64,000 nucleotides of DNA. Origin: an uncultured Eubacteriales bacterium (GTDB lineage: Bacteria; Bacillota; Clostridia; Christensenellales; CAG-917). Shown piece after piece: positions 27,776 to 35,707 of the stretch (positions within the stretch are counted from its first letter, which is position 1; each line of letters starts with the position of its first letter). The stretch is taken from assembly GCA_900545885.1 (NCBI GenBank), contig URAF01000001.1, forward strand, positions 124,001 to 188,000, read 5' to 3'. The notes beneath the pieces were generated by a model. The model saw only the letters and a program-made list of their open reading frames with translations. It did not search any database and was not told the origin of the DNA. The translations under genes were made by a program, and so were the position numbers.

Positions 27776-28639
27776 TTATTGTTTGCGGAAGGTGGCGAAC
27801 GCAGTGCAACCTTGCGGCAGCACCAACCCTTCGTCGGTCGCAAGTCCTATTTCGTCGGCGTCGATAACCGCCGTATCGGGAAGACACAGTTTCAGTATAT
27901 TCGCCATGACAGTGGGCTGCAATCCCGTGGTGTAGGAATTGAGGCAAACAAACAGCGGATTGTCCGAAAGCAGTTTGGCAACAAGTTCGACTAGCTCGCT
28001 TATTCCCTCTTCGATTTTCCACTTTTCGCCGTTGGGTCCTCTTCCGAAACTCGGCGGGTCGAGTATGACTGCGTCGTACTTTTTACCCCTGCGGATTTCG
28101 CGTTGCGAAAACTTGAAACAGTCGTCGATTATATAACGCATTCCCGAATTGTCGAGTCCGCTCAGACGCACATTTTCGCCCGCACGTTCGACCATTGCTT
28201 TCGCACTGTCAACGTGACACACCTTCGCGCCTGCGGCAAGACACGCAACCGACGCCGCTCCCGTGTATCCGAACAGATTGAGAACGTTGATTTCACGGTT
28301 CGCGCCTTTTATGAGCTGCGACATTCTGTCCCAGTTGACCGCCTGTTCGGGGAAAAGCCCCGTGTGTTTGAACCCCATGAGCTTGAGTTTGAATTTCAAG
28401 CCGCGCCAGCCGATGACGAAATCTTCGGGAACGTTGCCGTAATACTTCCATCTTCCGCCACCCGTGGAACTGCGCTCGTATACGGCGTCGATACCTTTGT
28501 AATTGCGCAGGGGTTTTGCGGCATGCCATATGACCTGCGGGTCGGGACGGAGCAAAGTGTACTCCCCCCACTTTTCCAGCTTTTCGCCGTCGCCCGTCGC
28601 AATTACGCGGTAATCTTTCCAATCGGGTGCTACTCTCAT
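27776..28639 (-). CDS. Class I SAM-dependent rRNA methyltransferase (RlmI/RlmK-like)
   Basis: 287 residues. The SAM-binding segment is VLNLFGYTGAASVACLAAGA (about 118-137), the acidic ribose-binding loop is CHVDSAKAMVE, and the catalytic site is LDPPSFGRG. This set is typical of C5-cytosine or N2-guanine 23S rRNA methyltransferases. The N-terminal PUA domain of RlmI is absent; a short beta-rich region replaces it. It starts 6 bases after the ileS stop. Confidence 0.88.
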   Translation of the reverse strand: MRVAPDWKDYRVIATGDGEKLEKWGEYTLLRPDPQVIWHAAKPLRNYKGIDAVYERSSTGGGRWKYYGNVPEDFVIGWRGLKFKLKLMGFKHTGLFPEQAVNWDRMSQLIKGANREINVLNLFGYTGAASVACLAAGAKVCHVDSAKAMVERAGENVRLSGLDNSGMRYIIDDCFKFSQREIRRGKKYDAVILDPPSFGRGPNGEKWKIEEGISELVELVAKLLSDNPLFVCLNSYTTGLQPTVMANILKLCLPDTAVIDADEIGLATDEGLVLPQGCTAFATFRKQ

Positions 28640-28645
28640 ATCACG

Positions 28646-31600
28646 TCAGATTTTCTTGATGGAAATGGTGACTTTGTCGCCGTTGATATCCCATTCTTTG
28701 GTGTATCCGTCAAAGTCGTTGCCGTCTGCGTCGCACAGAACGTCGGCTTTGTAGGTGCCCTTTTCGAACACGGATTTTGCCACGCCTTCGGCTTTGTACG
28801 CCACGGAAATGTGGTCGACGACCTCGAAGCCCGCTTCCTTTCTCATCGTTTGAATTTTGCTGACGATTTCTCTTTCTGCGCCCTCGTAAATGAGTTCGTC
28901 GTTGAGTTCGGTGTCAAGTACGACCGTGGTTTCGCCGTCGCTTTCGGAGGAGAAACCTTCCTTGTTCTTGACGGAAATGAGCAGGTCTTCTTCCGCAAGT
29001 TCAACGGTCTTGCCGTCGAGTTCGGCAACATATGTCTTGCCGCTCTTGACGGTTGCCGCGATTTCGTCGGATTTTTCGGCGAGCAGCGCTCTGATTTTGC
29101 CGAGCAACGCGCCGTATTTGGGTCCCAGAGTTTTGAGTTGGGGTTTGAGCTCGTAGCTGATGTACTTCGCACTGTCTGCGGAAATGTCGACTTCCTTGAC
29201 GTTGAGTTCGTCTTCGACAAGCGCTTTGAGTTCGGGCGACAGTTCCTTTTTGCCGTTGTAAATCAAGCGTTTGAGGGGCTGACGGTTCTTGATGTTGGCT
29301 TTGTTACGTGCAGCTCTGCCCAGTACGACGGTTTTGAGAACGTCGTTCATGCCGCTTTCGAGTTCGGGGTCAATTCTGCTCTCGTCCGCAACGGGGAAAT
29401 CGCACAGATGTACGCTGAGAGGCGCGTTCTTGTCGAAGTTTGCGACAAGGTTCTGATACATGTTTTCCGCAAGGAAAGGAACGTAAGGAGCGATGACTTT
29501 GCTCAGCGTCGACAGCACGGTGTAAAGCGTGACGTACGCCGCTTCCTTGTTTTCGGTCATATCACTGCCCCAGAAACGGTCACGGCAACGGCGGACGTAC
29601 CAGTTGGACAGGTTGTCGACGAATTCGCCGATTGCACGGGAAGTTTCCGTGATTTTGTATTCGTTCAGCCCTTCGTCGACGAACTTGATAAGGCTGTTCA
29701 GACCGCTAAGAATCCATTTGTCCATAACGGTGAGTTTGCAGTCTTCGAGTTTGTGTTCGGTGGGATTGAACTTGTCGATTTCGGCATAAAGCACGAAGAA
29801 CGCGTAAGTGTTCCACAGCGTACCCATGAACTTGCGTTGCGCTTCGCTGACGTTTTCCGCCGAAAATCTCGAAGGCAGCCAAGGAGCGGATGCCGTGTAG
29901 AAATACCATCTGGTTGCGTCTGCGCCCTGTTTGTCGAGAACGGTGAACGGTTCGACGACGTTGCCTTTGTGTTTGCTCATCTTGATACCGTCCTTGTCGT
30001 TGACGTGTCCGAGAACGATACAGTTGCGGAAAGGCGATTTGCCGAACAGAGTCGTGGACACCGCAAGCAAAGTGTAGAACCAACCGCGCGTCTGGTCGAC
30101 AGCTTCGGAAATGAAGTCCGCTGGGAACGTGCTTTCGAAGATGTCTTTGTTCTCGAAAGGATAATGCCACTGTGCAAAAGGCATAGAACCGCTGTCGTAC
30201 CAGCAGTCGAGAACTTCGGGCGTTCTGACCATTTCGCCGCCGCATTCGCACTGCCATTTCACTTCGTCGATGTACGGACGGTGAAGTTCGATGTCGTGGT
30301 CGAGTCCGCCGAGTTTGCGGAGTTCTTCGCGAGAACCCACAACGTGCACTTTGCCGCACTTGTTGCAAACCCAGATAGGCAGCGGAGTTCCCCAGTATCT
30401 TTCACGGGAAATACCCCAGTCGATGACGTTTTCGAGGAAGTTGCCCATTCTGCCCGTTCCGATTGTCGGAGGCATCCAGTTTACGGAAGCGTTGGAAGCA
30501 AGCAGTTGCTCTTTGACCGCCGTAACCTTGATAAACCACGAACTTCTTGCATAGTAAAGCAAAGGAGTGTCGCATCTCCAGCAGAAAGGATAGCTGTGCG
30601 TGAACATGAGTTCCTTGAAAAGTTTGCCCTGTTCACGGAGTTTTTCGACAATCATCTTGTCGGCGTCTTTTGCAAAAACGTCAACGAGATCGTATGCTTC
30701 TTTTACGAATTTGCCGCGGCTGTCAACCATCTGAACGAAAGGCAGTCCGTAGCGTTTGCCGACGTTGCTGTCGTCCTCGCCGAATGCGGGTGCGATATGA
30801 ACGACGCCCGTGCCGTCGGTGAGCGTGACGTAACCGTCGCAAGTCACGTAATATGCTTTTTCTTTCGCGCCGGTGTTGTAGTCAAACAGCGGTTCGTATT
30901 CGGTGTACTCGTAATCTTTGCCTTTCTTGACGGAAAGTTTTTCGTACTGTCCTTCTTCGAAAAGACTTCCGACAAGCGCGTCCGCCATAATGTAAGTTTC
31001 GTCTCCGACTTTGATTTCAACGTAGTCTTCTTTGGGGTTTACGCAGAGCGCGACGTTGCTGGGCAAGGTCCAAGGGGTCGTCGTCCACGCAAGGAAGAAC
31101 ACTCCGGGTCTGCCTTTGACTGCGAACTTGATGAATACGGACTTTTCTTCGACGTCCTTATAGCCCTGCGCGACTTCGTGAGAAGAAAGCGCCGTTCCGC
31201 AACGGGGGCAGTAAGGCACGATTTTGTAGCCTTTGTAAAGGAGTCCTTTGTCCGCAATCTGTTTGAGAGACCACCAGACGGACTCGATATAGTTGTCGTC
31301 GTAGGTGATGTAAGGATTTTTCATATCCGCCCAGTAACCGATACGGTCGGACATGACTTCCCATTTGTGTTTGTATTTCCATACGGACTCTTTGCACTTT
31401 TTGATAAAAGGCTCGATACCGTACTTTTCGATTTCCTGTTTGCCGTCGATGCCGAGTTGTTTTTCGACTTCGAGTTCCACGGGCAGACCGTGAGTATCCC
31501 AGCCCGCTTTTCTGCGGACGTAGTACCCTTTCATGGTCTTATAGCGCGGAATGATGTCTTTCATAACGCGGGTAAGAATGTGACCGATGTGAGGTTTGCC

Positions 31601-31753
31601 GTTCGCTGTGGGAGGGCCGTCGTAGAAATTGAAGCATTCGCCGCCCTTGTTTTTTTCGACGCTTTTTTCGAAGATTTCGTTTTCTTTCCAGAAAGCGAGA
31701 ACCTCTTTTTCACGTTCGACGAAGTTGAGATTTGTGTCAACAGGTTTGTACAT
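28646..31753 (-). CDS. ileS: Isoleucyl-tRNA synthetase
   Basis: 1035-residue class I synthetase of the long type common in anaerobes. HIGH is at 55-58 (PPTANGKPHIGH) and KMSKH near 590 (DGIKMSKHKGNV). A CP1 editing domain lies between, containing LAWTTTPWTLPSN. GAAGG precedes the ATG. No T-box leader is present in the 157 bases between the start and the tRNA gene. It heads a five-gene leftward operon. Confidence 0.97.
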   Translation of the reverse strand: MYKPVDTNLNFVEREKEVLAFWKENEIFEKSVEKNKGGECFNFYDGPPTANGKPHIGHILTRVMKDIIPRYKTMKGYYVRRKAGWDTHGLPVELEVEKQLGIDGKQEIEKYGIEPFIKKCKESVWKYKHKWEVMSDRIGYWADMKNPYITYDDNYIESVWWSLKQIADKGLLYKGYKIVPYCPRCGTALSSHEVAQGYKDVEEKSVFIKFAVKGRPGVFFLAWTTTPWTLPSNVALCVNPKEDYVEIKVGDETYIMADALVGSLFEEGQYEKLSVKKGKDYEYTEYEPLFDYNTGAKEKAYYVTCDGYVTLTDGTGVVHIAPAFGEDDSNVGKRYGLPFVQMVDSRGKFVKEAYDLVDVFAKDADKMIVEKLREQGKLFKELMFTHSYPFCWRCDTPLLYYARSSWFIKVTAVKEQLLASNASVNWMPPTIGTGRMGNFLENVIDWGISRERYWGTPLPIWVCNKCGKVHVVGSREELRKLGGLDHDIELHRPYIDEVKWQCECGGEMVRTPEVLDCWYDSGSMPFAQWHYPFENKDIFESTFPADFISEAVDQTRGWFYTLLAVSTTLFGKSPFRNCIVLGHVNDKDGIKMSKHKGNVVEPFTVLDKQGADATRWYFYTASAPWLPSRFSAENVSEAQRKFMGTLWNTYAFFVLYAEIDKFNPTEHKLEDCKLTVMDKWILSGLNSLIKFVDEGLNEYKITETSRAIGEFVDNLSNWYVRRCRDRFWGSDMTENKEAAYVTLYTVLSTLSKVIAPYVPFLAENMYQNLVANFDKNAPLSVHLCDFPVADESRIDPELESGMNDVLKTVVLGRAARNKANIKNRQPLKRLIYNGKKELSPELKALVEDELNVKEVDISADSAKYISYELKPQLKTLGPKYGALLGKIRALLAEKSDEIAATVKSGKTYVAELDGKTVELAEEDLLISVKNKEGFSSESDGETTVVLDTELNDELIYEGAEREIVSKIQTMRKEAGFEVVDHISVAYKAEGVAKSVFEKGTYKADVLCDADGNDFDGYTKEWDINGDKVTISIKKI

Positions 31754-31793
31754 TTCGATACCTTCTTTTAAGAGTAATCACAAAATTATAAAA

Positions 31794-31822
31794 ATTATAT
31801 AGTACTATCGCCGAAAAATCAA
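31794..31822 (-). promoter_or_regulatory. SigA-type promoter of ileS
   Basis: Minus strand: TTGATT (31817-31822), 17-base spacer, TATAAT (31794-31799); predicted start near 31787, giving a short leader of about 34 bases. Confidence 0.82.
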
Positions 31823-31869
31823 CCGAATTGACATAATTGCGCGAAGGCTGCAAAAATTCCGACGTAAAG

Positions 31870-31901
31870 TTGACGGACGGCGCGGCATATGATAATATAA
31901 T
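31870..31901 (+). promoter_or_regulatory. Promoter of tRNA-Gly
   Basis: TTGACG (31870-31875) with an A/T-rich -10 region. TAATAT (31893-31898) has the ideal 17-base spacing; TATAAT (31896-31901) is a better hexamer with 20. Confidence 0.65.
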
Positions 31902-31909
31902 CACGTTTT

Positions 31910-31983
31910 GCGGGCGTAGTTTAGTGGCAAAACAGCAGCTTCCCAAGCTGCGGTTGTGAGTTCGATTCTCATCGCCCGCTCCA
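31910..31983 (+). tRNA. tRNA-Gly (anticodon CCC)
   Basis: Acceptor GCGGGCG (31910-31916) pairs with CGCCCGC (31973-31979); discriminator T and an encoded CCA follow. The anticodon stem GCAGC/GCTGC holds loop TTCCCAA, so the anticodon is CCC, reading GGG. The D-arm contains TAGTGGCAAAAC and the T-loop TTCGATT. Confidence 0.95.
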
Positions 31984-31986
31984 CAG

Positions 31987-32015
31987 GAAGCGCAGGTTGC
32001 GCTTCTTTTATTTTT
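31987..32015 (+). terminator. Terminator of tRNA-Gly
   Basis: GAAGCGCA, loop GGT, TGCGCTTC, then TTTTATTTTT. Confidence 0.85.
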
Positions 32016-32034
32016 CCATAATCTTGCGGAATTG

Positions 32035-32063
32035 TTGACACGTGAGTGCCTATAATATATTGT
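32035..32063 (+). promoter_or_regulatory. Promoter of the ABC exporter operon, possibly leaderless
   Basis: TTGACA (32035-32040), 17-base spacer, TATTGT (32058-32063), followed by six bases and the ATG at 32070. A better -10 hexamer, TATAAT, lies at 32051-32056 but at poor distance. With either one the 5' UTR is under ten bases and there is no ribosome binding site. Confidence 0.6.
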
Positions 32064-32069
32064 GTCTGT

Positions 32070-33002
32070 ATGGAAAACAAAATTTTTGAATGTGCTATAC
32101 GCACGAACAACCTGACCAAAGTATACGGCGGAGCGGAAAGAGTTTCCGACGTATCGATGAGCGTCGGACGCGGCGAAATTTACGGACTTATCGGCAAAAA
32201 CGGCGCGGGCAAAACAACGCTCATAAGAATGATACTCGGAATTGCCACATCTACCCGCGGAAACGTGGAATTGAACGGCAAATCCTCTCCCTCCGAACTC
32301 TCCCGCGAACGCAGAAAAATCGGCGCGCTCATCGAACAACCCGCATTCTACCCTGCAATGACGGCATACGACAACGTCAAAACGGTTGCGCTTTCTATGG
32401 GTTGTTTCGACAAAAACAAAGCCGAAGAACTGCTCTCTTTCGTAGGTTTAGACCCCAAAGACAAGAAAAAAGTCAAGAATTTCTCGCTCGGAATGAAACA
32501 GCGACTTGCAATAGCGGTCGCGCTTATCGACGACCCCGAAATTCTTTTCCTCGACGAACCACTGAACGGACTCGACCCGACGGGCATTCTGCAAATGCGC
32601 GAACAGATACGCAAACTCAACGAAGAACGCGGCGTCACGGTCATAATCTCGTCGCACCTGCTCGGCGAACTCGGCAAAGTCGCAACGGCGTACGGAATTA
32701 TGAAAGACGGCAAACTCGTGCGCGAAATCCGCGGCGAAGAACTGCAATCAATGTCCCGCCCGCACATCAAAGCCGTTGTAGCCGACACGGCAAAAGCAAT
32801 GCAAGTACTCTCGCAAGCCTATTCACCCGAGGAATTTTCCGTCAAACAGAACGGCACCGTCGAAGTCTACAAATCGGCAGACGAACTTGCAGCCGTCACG
32901 GAAATACTCATCAAAGCGGGCATTCCCGTCCTTCAACTCACGGTGGAACAAGGCGACACCGAAGAGGCGTTTATCGCAATAATGCAGGAGGACGCAAGAT
33001 GA
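32070..33002 (+). CDS. ABC transporter ATP-binding protein (ABC-2 exporter type)
   Basis: 310-residue nucleotide-binding subunit. Walker A is GKNGAGKTT (about 45-53), the signature FSLGMKQRLAIAVAL (about 140), Walker B EILFLDEPLNGLDP, and the switch His lies in IISSHLLGEL. A C-terminal extension of about 90 residues is typical of CcmA/BcrA-like exporters. I chose ATG 32070; a GTG at 32046 would add 8 residues but lies within the promoter. It overlaps the permease start as ATGA. The substrate is unknown. Confidence 0.9.
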   Translation: MENKIFECAIRTNNLTKVYGGAERVSDVSMSVGRGEIYGLIGKNGAGKTTLIRMILGIATSTRGNVELNGKSSPSELSRERRKIGALIEQPAFYPAMTAYDNVKTVALSMGCFDKNKAEELLSFVGLDPKDKKKVKNFSLGMKQRLAIAVALIDDPEILFLDEPLNGLDPTGILQMREQIRKLNEERGVTVIISSHLLGELGKVATAYGIMKDGKLVREIRGEELQSMSRPHIKAVVADTAKAMQVLSQAYSPEEFSVKQNGTVEVYKSADELAAVTEILIKAGIPVLQLTVEQGDTEEAFIAIMQEDAR

Positions 33003-33841
33003 ACGCTCTGAAAAGATATTTCAATCAGGTAAGTTCGGACTTTTACAGACTTCTTCACATGAAAAGTCTGTACATCGGACTCGGCATAACCGTGCTTATG
33101 GTGCTCATTGTCGCACTTGCGCAAAATGCGCTGTCCGAGTTCATACTGAATGCAGATTTCAACCAAGGCGTAGAAGAAATCAATCCCGATGAAATCAAGA
33201 ATTCAATTGCGTTTATGGTGCTTTCGGGAGCTCCCAACGCCGCAGGCGTTTACTTCCTGACGCCGATTATAATCGCAATCTTCATCGGCGCGGAGTTTTC
33301 CGGCGGAACAATGCGTCTGTACATCGGACGCGGCGTAAACAAAGCGGAAATTTATTTCTCGAAATTCACGGTTTCGTTTGCGGTCGTTCTGTTCTACACA
33401 CTCTTTTCCTTCCTTGCCTGCTTTATCGCGGCACTCGGAATGGGAATGTCCGACGCGTTTTTCTCGACCTACTCGGCAAGTCTGTCCAAAGCCTTCGGCG
33501 CATATATTTTACTTGCGCTGACCGCCACGTCGATTTACACGGCGATATCCTTCCTTGTCCGTTCCAAAGCCGGCAACGTGGGCATATTGCTTGCAATGCA
33601 CATAGTAATAGGTTCCGTGCTGGTGACAATAGTTCAGGCGGCACTCGGAATGACCGCTGGCGCAACTGCGGAAAGTTTCCGTTATATGTACCTCAACCCC
33701 TACTACTGCATGAGTGCCGTAGCGTCTATCGGTTCAATGAAATCCGCAGACATCGGACTTGCACTCGGCGGCGCCGCAATGTGGAGCGTGCTGTTCACGG
33801 TTGCTGGACTTATCCCCACCCTGAAACGCGACGTCAAGTAG
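32999..33841 (+). CDS. ABC-2 type transporter permease
   Basis: 280 residues with about six transmembrane helices, first at 20-42 (SLYIGLGITVLMVLIVALAQ). A large extracellular loop (43-95) follows, then AEFSGGTMRLYIGRG, the segment typical of ABC-2 membrane subunits. It is translationally coupled to the ATPase gene by a four-base overlap, so the pair forms a complete exporter of unknown substrate. Confidence 0.85.
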   Translation: MNALKRYFNQVSSDFYRLLHMKSLYIGLGITVLMVLIVALAQNALSEFILNADFNQGVEEINPDEIKNSIAFMVLSGAPNAAGVYFLTPIIIAIFIGAEFSGGTMRLYIGRGVNKAEIYFSKFTVSFAVVLFYTLFSFLACFIAALGMGMSDAFFSTYSASLSKAFGAYILLALTATSIYTAISFLVRSKAGNVGILLAMHIVIGSVLVTIVQAALGMTAGATAESFRYMYLNPYYCMSAVASIGSMKSADIGLALGGAAMWSVLFTVAGLIPTLKRDVK

Positions 33842-33960
33842 CCCGACCAATCGTTCTTACCAACTGGCTCTGCTATCGGTTTCAGTAAAAATTCGCACGA
33901 TGCGGAAATTCGTTGTAAACGACATAAACAAAACTTGAAATACACAAATTAGACTAAAAA

Positions 33961-33992
33961 ACACGGGATTGCGTCAAACCCGTGTTTTTTTT
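33961..33992 (+). terminator. Terminator of the ABC exporter operon
   Basis: ACACGGG (33961-33967), 11-base loop, CCCGTGT (33979-33985), then an eight-T run. Confidence 0.88.
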
Positions 33993-34112
33993 GTGAAACT
34001 TTTTCCAGCTGCCTTTCGGTTGCTCTTTTTAGTTGTCACTTCTGCTTTTTCATATTTTAACAATCATTCGGACTACAATATTTCAATGCCTTTCGTTTGC
34101 ACAATCGAAGCG

Positions 34113-34139
34113 AAAAAAAATGACATCGCGGTGGCGATG
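34113..34139 (-). terminator. Second leftward terminator downstream of the SRP RNA gene
   Basis: Minus strand CATCGC, loop CACC, GCGATG, then TCA and an eight-T run. It lies about 160 bases past the first terminator. Nothing recognisable lies between 34140 and 34294 except A/T-rich sequence with repeated AAATTTC motifs. Confidence 0.65.
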
Positions 34140-34294
34140 GCAGATTAAATTTTCACTACAACAACATAAAAATATAAGACAAATTTCCGCGTAAATTTCT
34201 TAGAAATCTGCGCGCAATTTTTCAGATGCATTTCACTGTAAATTTCAAAGAAAATTGCTGACAATGACTGAAAAATACGCATTTTCGCAAAATC

Positions 34295-34323
34295 AAAACG
34301 CCGCGCTTTTCGCACGGCGTTTT
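34295..34323 (-). terminator. Terminator of the SRP RNA gene
   Basis: Minus strand AAAACGCCG and CGGCGTTTT around a GC-rich apex, followed by TTTTGATTTT. Confidence 0.8.
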
Positions 34324-34344
34324 GATTGCTACGCACCGACTCCG

Positions 34345-34593
34345 ACAGTTCAAACCGAAGCGGAAACCGTACAGGTGGCTCCTTCAAAGTTTCCCCGTGG
34401 CACACGGCAACGCCTGCTTAGTGCTGCTGCGGTCAAGCCCTGACACGGTTCACAGTATGCAGTTGCACGGGACCTTGCTATCAACGCTCCTTATACGGCG
34501 CGGCCTTCCATAAGAAAAGCCTCGGTCGGCGCTCGACACTGCTATGGCGGATTGCAGTTTACAGGGCACCGCCGGCTCCCCGTCTAGCGTAGC
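34345..34593 (-). ncRNA. ffs: Signal recognition particle RNA, large (Alu-containing) type
   Basis: Recognised on the minus strand. The 5' Alu-domain segment GCTAGACGGGGAG...GGTGCCCTGTAAACTGCAATCCGC (34590-34545) is typical of Firmicutes large SRP RNA. The conserved S-domain core GTGTCAGG...CAGCAGCACTAAG (34445-34415) is the Ffh-binding helix 8. The length of about 250 bases fits. Ends are approximate: the 5' end is set from the promoter, the 3' end lies before the terminator. The apical loop departs from the usual GGAA. It is not linked to dnaX here. Confidence 0.88.
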
Positions 34594-34599
34594 CTTTGT

Positions 34600-34628
34600 A
34601 GTATATCACCAAATCCCGCTTTTTGCAA
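34600..34628 (-). promoter_or_regulatory. Promoter of the SRP RNA gene
   Basis: Minus strand: TTGCAA (34623-34628), 17-base spacer, TATACT (34600-34605); predicted start near 34593. Confidence 0.78.
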
Positions 34629-34719
34629 GGAAAATAATTGCCGTCCTTGTCAATCATTGCGGCTCGACGTTTTGCCTTGCTTTTATACACTTTTTTCACA
34701 AATCCTTACACCTTTGGTA

Positions 34720-34748
34720 TTGATTAATCCATACACGTGTGTTAAAAT
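34720..34748 (+). promoter_or_regulatory. Promoter of pyridoxal kinase, predicted leaderless
   Basis: TTGATT (34720-34725), 17-base spacer, TAAAAT (34743-34748). Six bases separate it from the ATG at 34755, so transcription should start at or within a base or two of the start codon. No ribosome binding site is present. Confidence 0.7.
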
Positions 34749-34754
34749 ATTGGT

Positions 34755-35579
34755 ATGGATAAAAGAATTTTGACTATTCAGGACTACTCTTCCGTCGGTC
34801 GCTGTTCTCTTACGGCGGCTCTTCCCATTCTCTGCGCTTGCGGACACGACGCAGTAGGTCTTCCCACCGCGCTGCTTTCCACGCAGACTTACGGCATCGA
34901 AGGTTTTACTTTCACCGACTTGTATTCCAACATGCTCCCTTCGTACGAGCATTGGAACAAACTCGGCATCAAATTCGATTGCCTTTACACGGGATTTCTC
35001 GGCTCTATGGACACGGTCGAAGCCACAATCCAAATCGCAAAGGATATGAAATCCAAAGGCGCTTTGATTGCAATCGACCCCGCTATGGCGGAAAACGGCA
35101 GTCTGTACAAAATCTTCGACGACAAATACCGTGACAGAATTTTCGAACTCTGCCGCCTTGCGGACATCGTCATGCCAAACTTCACCGAATGCAGAATGCT
35201 TGCGGGACTTGACATGTATCTCGAACCCAACGAAGCCAACGCGCGAATGATACTCAACATACTGCGCCACAACGGCTATAAGAAGATACTGCTGTCGGGA
35301 ATAGTCATGGACGGCAAACAAGGCACGGCTACGCTCAACGGCGACAAGATTTCCTTCCAGATGAACGAACACTTCCCCGCATACATTCACGGCGCGGGCG
35401 ACTGCCTGTCCTCCGCATTCATCGGCAAACTTCTCAGCGGAATGACCATGGAAAAAGCCGCGCAAGCAGCAGTCGACTTCTGCAAATCCTGCATAGAAGT
35501 TTCCCTTGCCGAAAAAGTCGACCTCCGTTTCGGTCTGCTCATCGAACGCGAAATTCCCCAACTCGTCGGCAAGAACTGA
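34755..35579 (+). CDS. pdxK: Pyridoxal/pyridoxamine kinase
   Basis: Phosphorylates B6 vitamers in the PLP salvage pathway. It has 274 residues, a ribokinase-like fold. MDKRILTIQDYSSVGRCSLTAALPIL is the family N-terminus with the substrate-binding SVGRCS. PNFTEC (residues about 138-143) and the C-terminal anion hole HGAGDCLSSAFIGKLL, with catalytic Asp in GAGD, are present. It is monocistronic. Confidence 0.93.
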   Translation: MDKRILTIQDYSSVGRCSLTAALPILCACGHDAVGLPTALLSTQTYGIEGFTFTDLYSNMLPSYEHWNKLGIKFDCLYTGFLGSMDTVEATIQIAKDMKSKGALIAIDPAMAENGSLYKIFDDKYRDRIFELCRLADIVMPNFTECRMLAGLDMYLEPNEANARMILNILRHNGYKKILLSGIVMDGKQGTATLNGDKISFQMNEHFPAYIHGAGDCLSSAFIGKLLSGMTMEKAAQAAVDFCKSCIEVSLAEKVDLRFGLLIEREIPQLVGKN

Positions 35580-35659
35580 TTTAACCAATTTATAGGATTT
35601 AGCCGATTAGCTGATTTAGATAATCAAGATAATTTACTTGCGATTTTCAAACTGCAAAA

Positions 35660-35683
35660 AAAGCCACCCTCTCGGGTGGCTTT
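35660..35683. terminator. Bidirectional terminator between pdxK and the EF-G paralogue
   Basis: AAAGCCACCC, loop TCTC, GGGTGGCTTT. The leftward T-run (seven or more) is stronger, so it mainly serves the EF-G gene. Confidence 0.85.
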
Positions 35684-35707
35684 CGTTGTGTTTGATTTAT
35701 CGGGCGA

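Noticed and set aside
28103..31771. A very long open frame on the plus strand opposite ileS
   Set aside because: It is antisense to a clear 1035-residue synthetase and has no recognisable domains. Codon bias of the real gene (few stops in the opposite frame) explains it. The same holds for long frames opposite 3758-5971, 51494-53893 and 53906-57601.
31754..31909. T-box leader for ileS
   Set aside because: The leader is only about 34 bases from the predicted start and lacks the T-box sequence, specifier loop and antiterminator.
34140..34294. A second small RNA between the two leftward terminators
   Set aside because: The segment is A/T-rich with no promoter of its own and no recognisable conserved motif.
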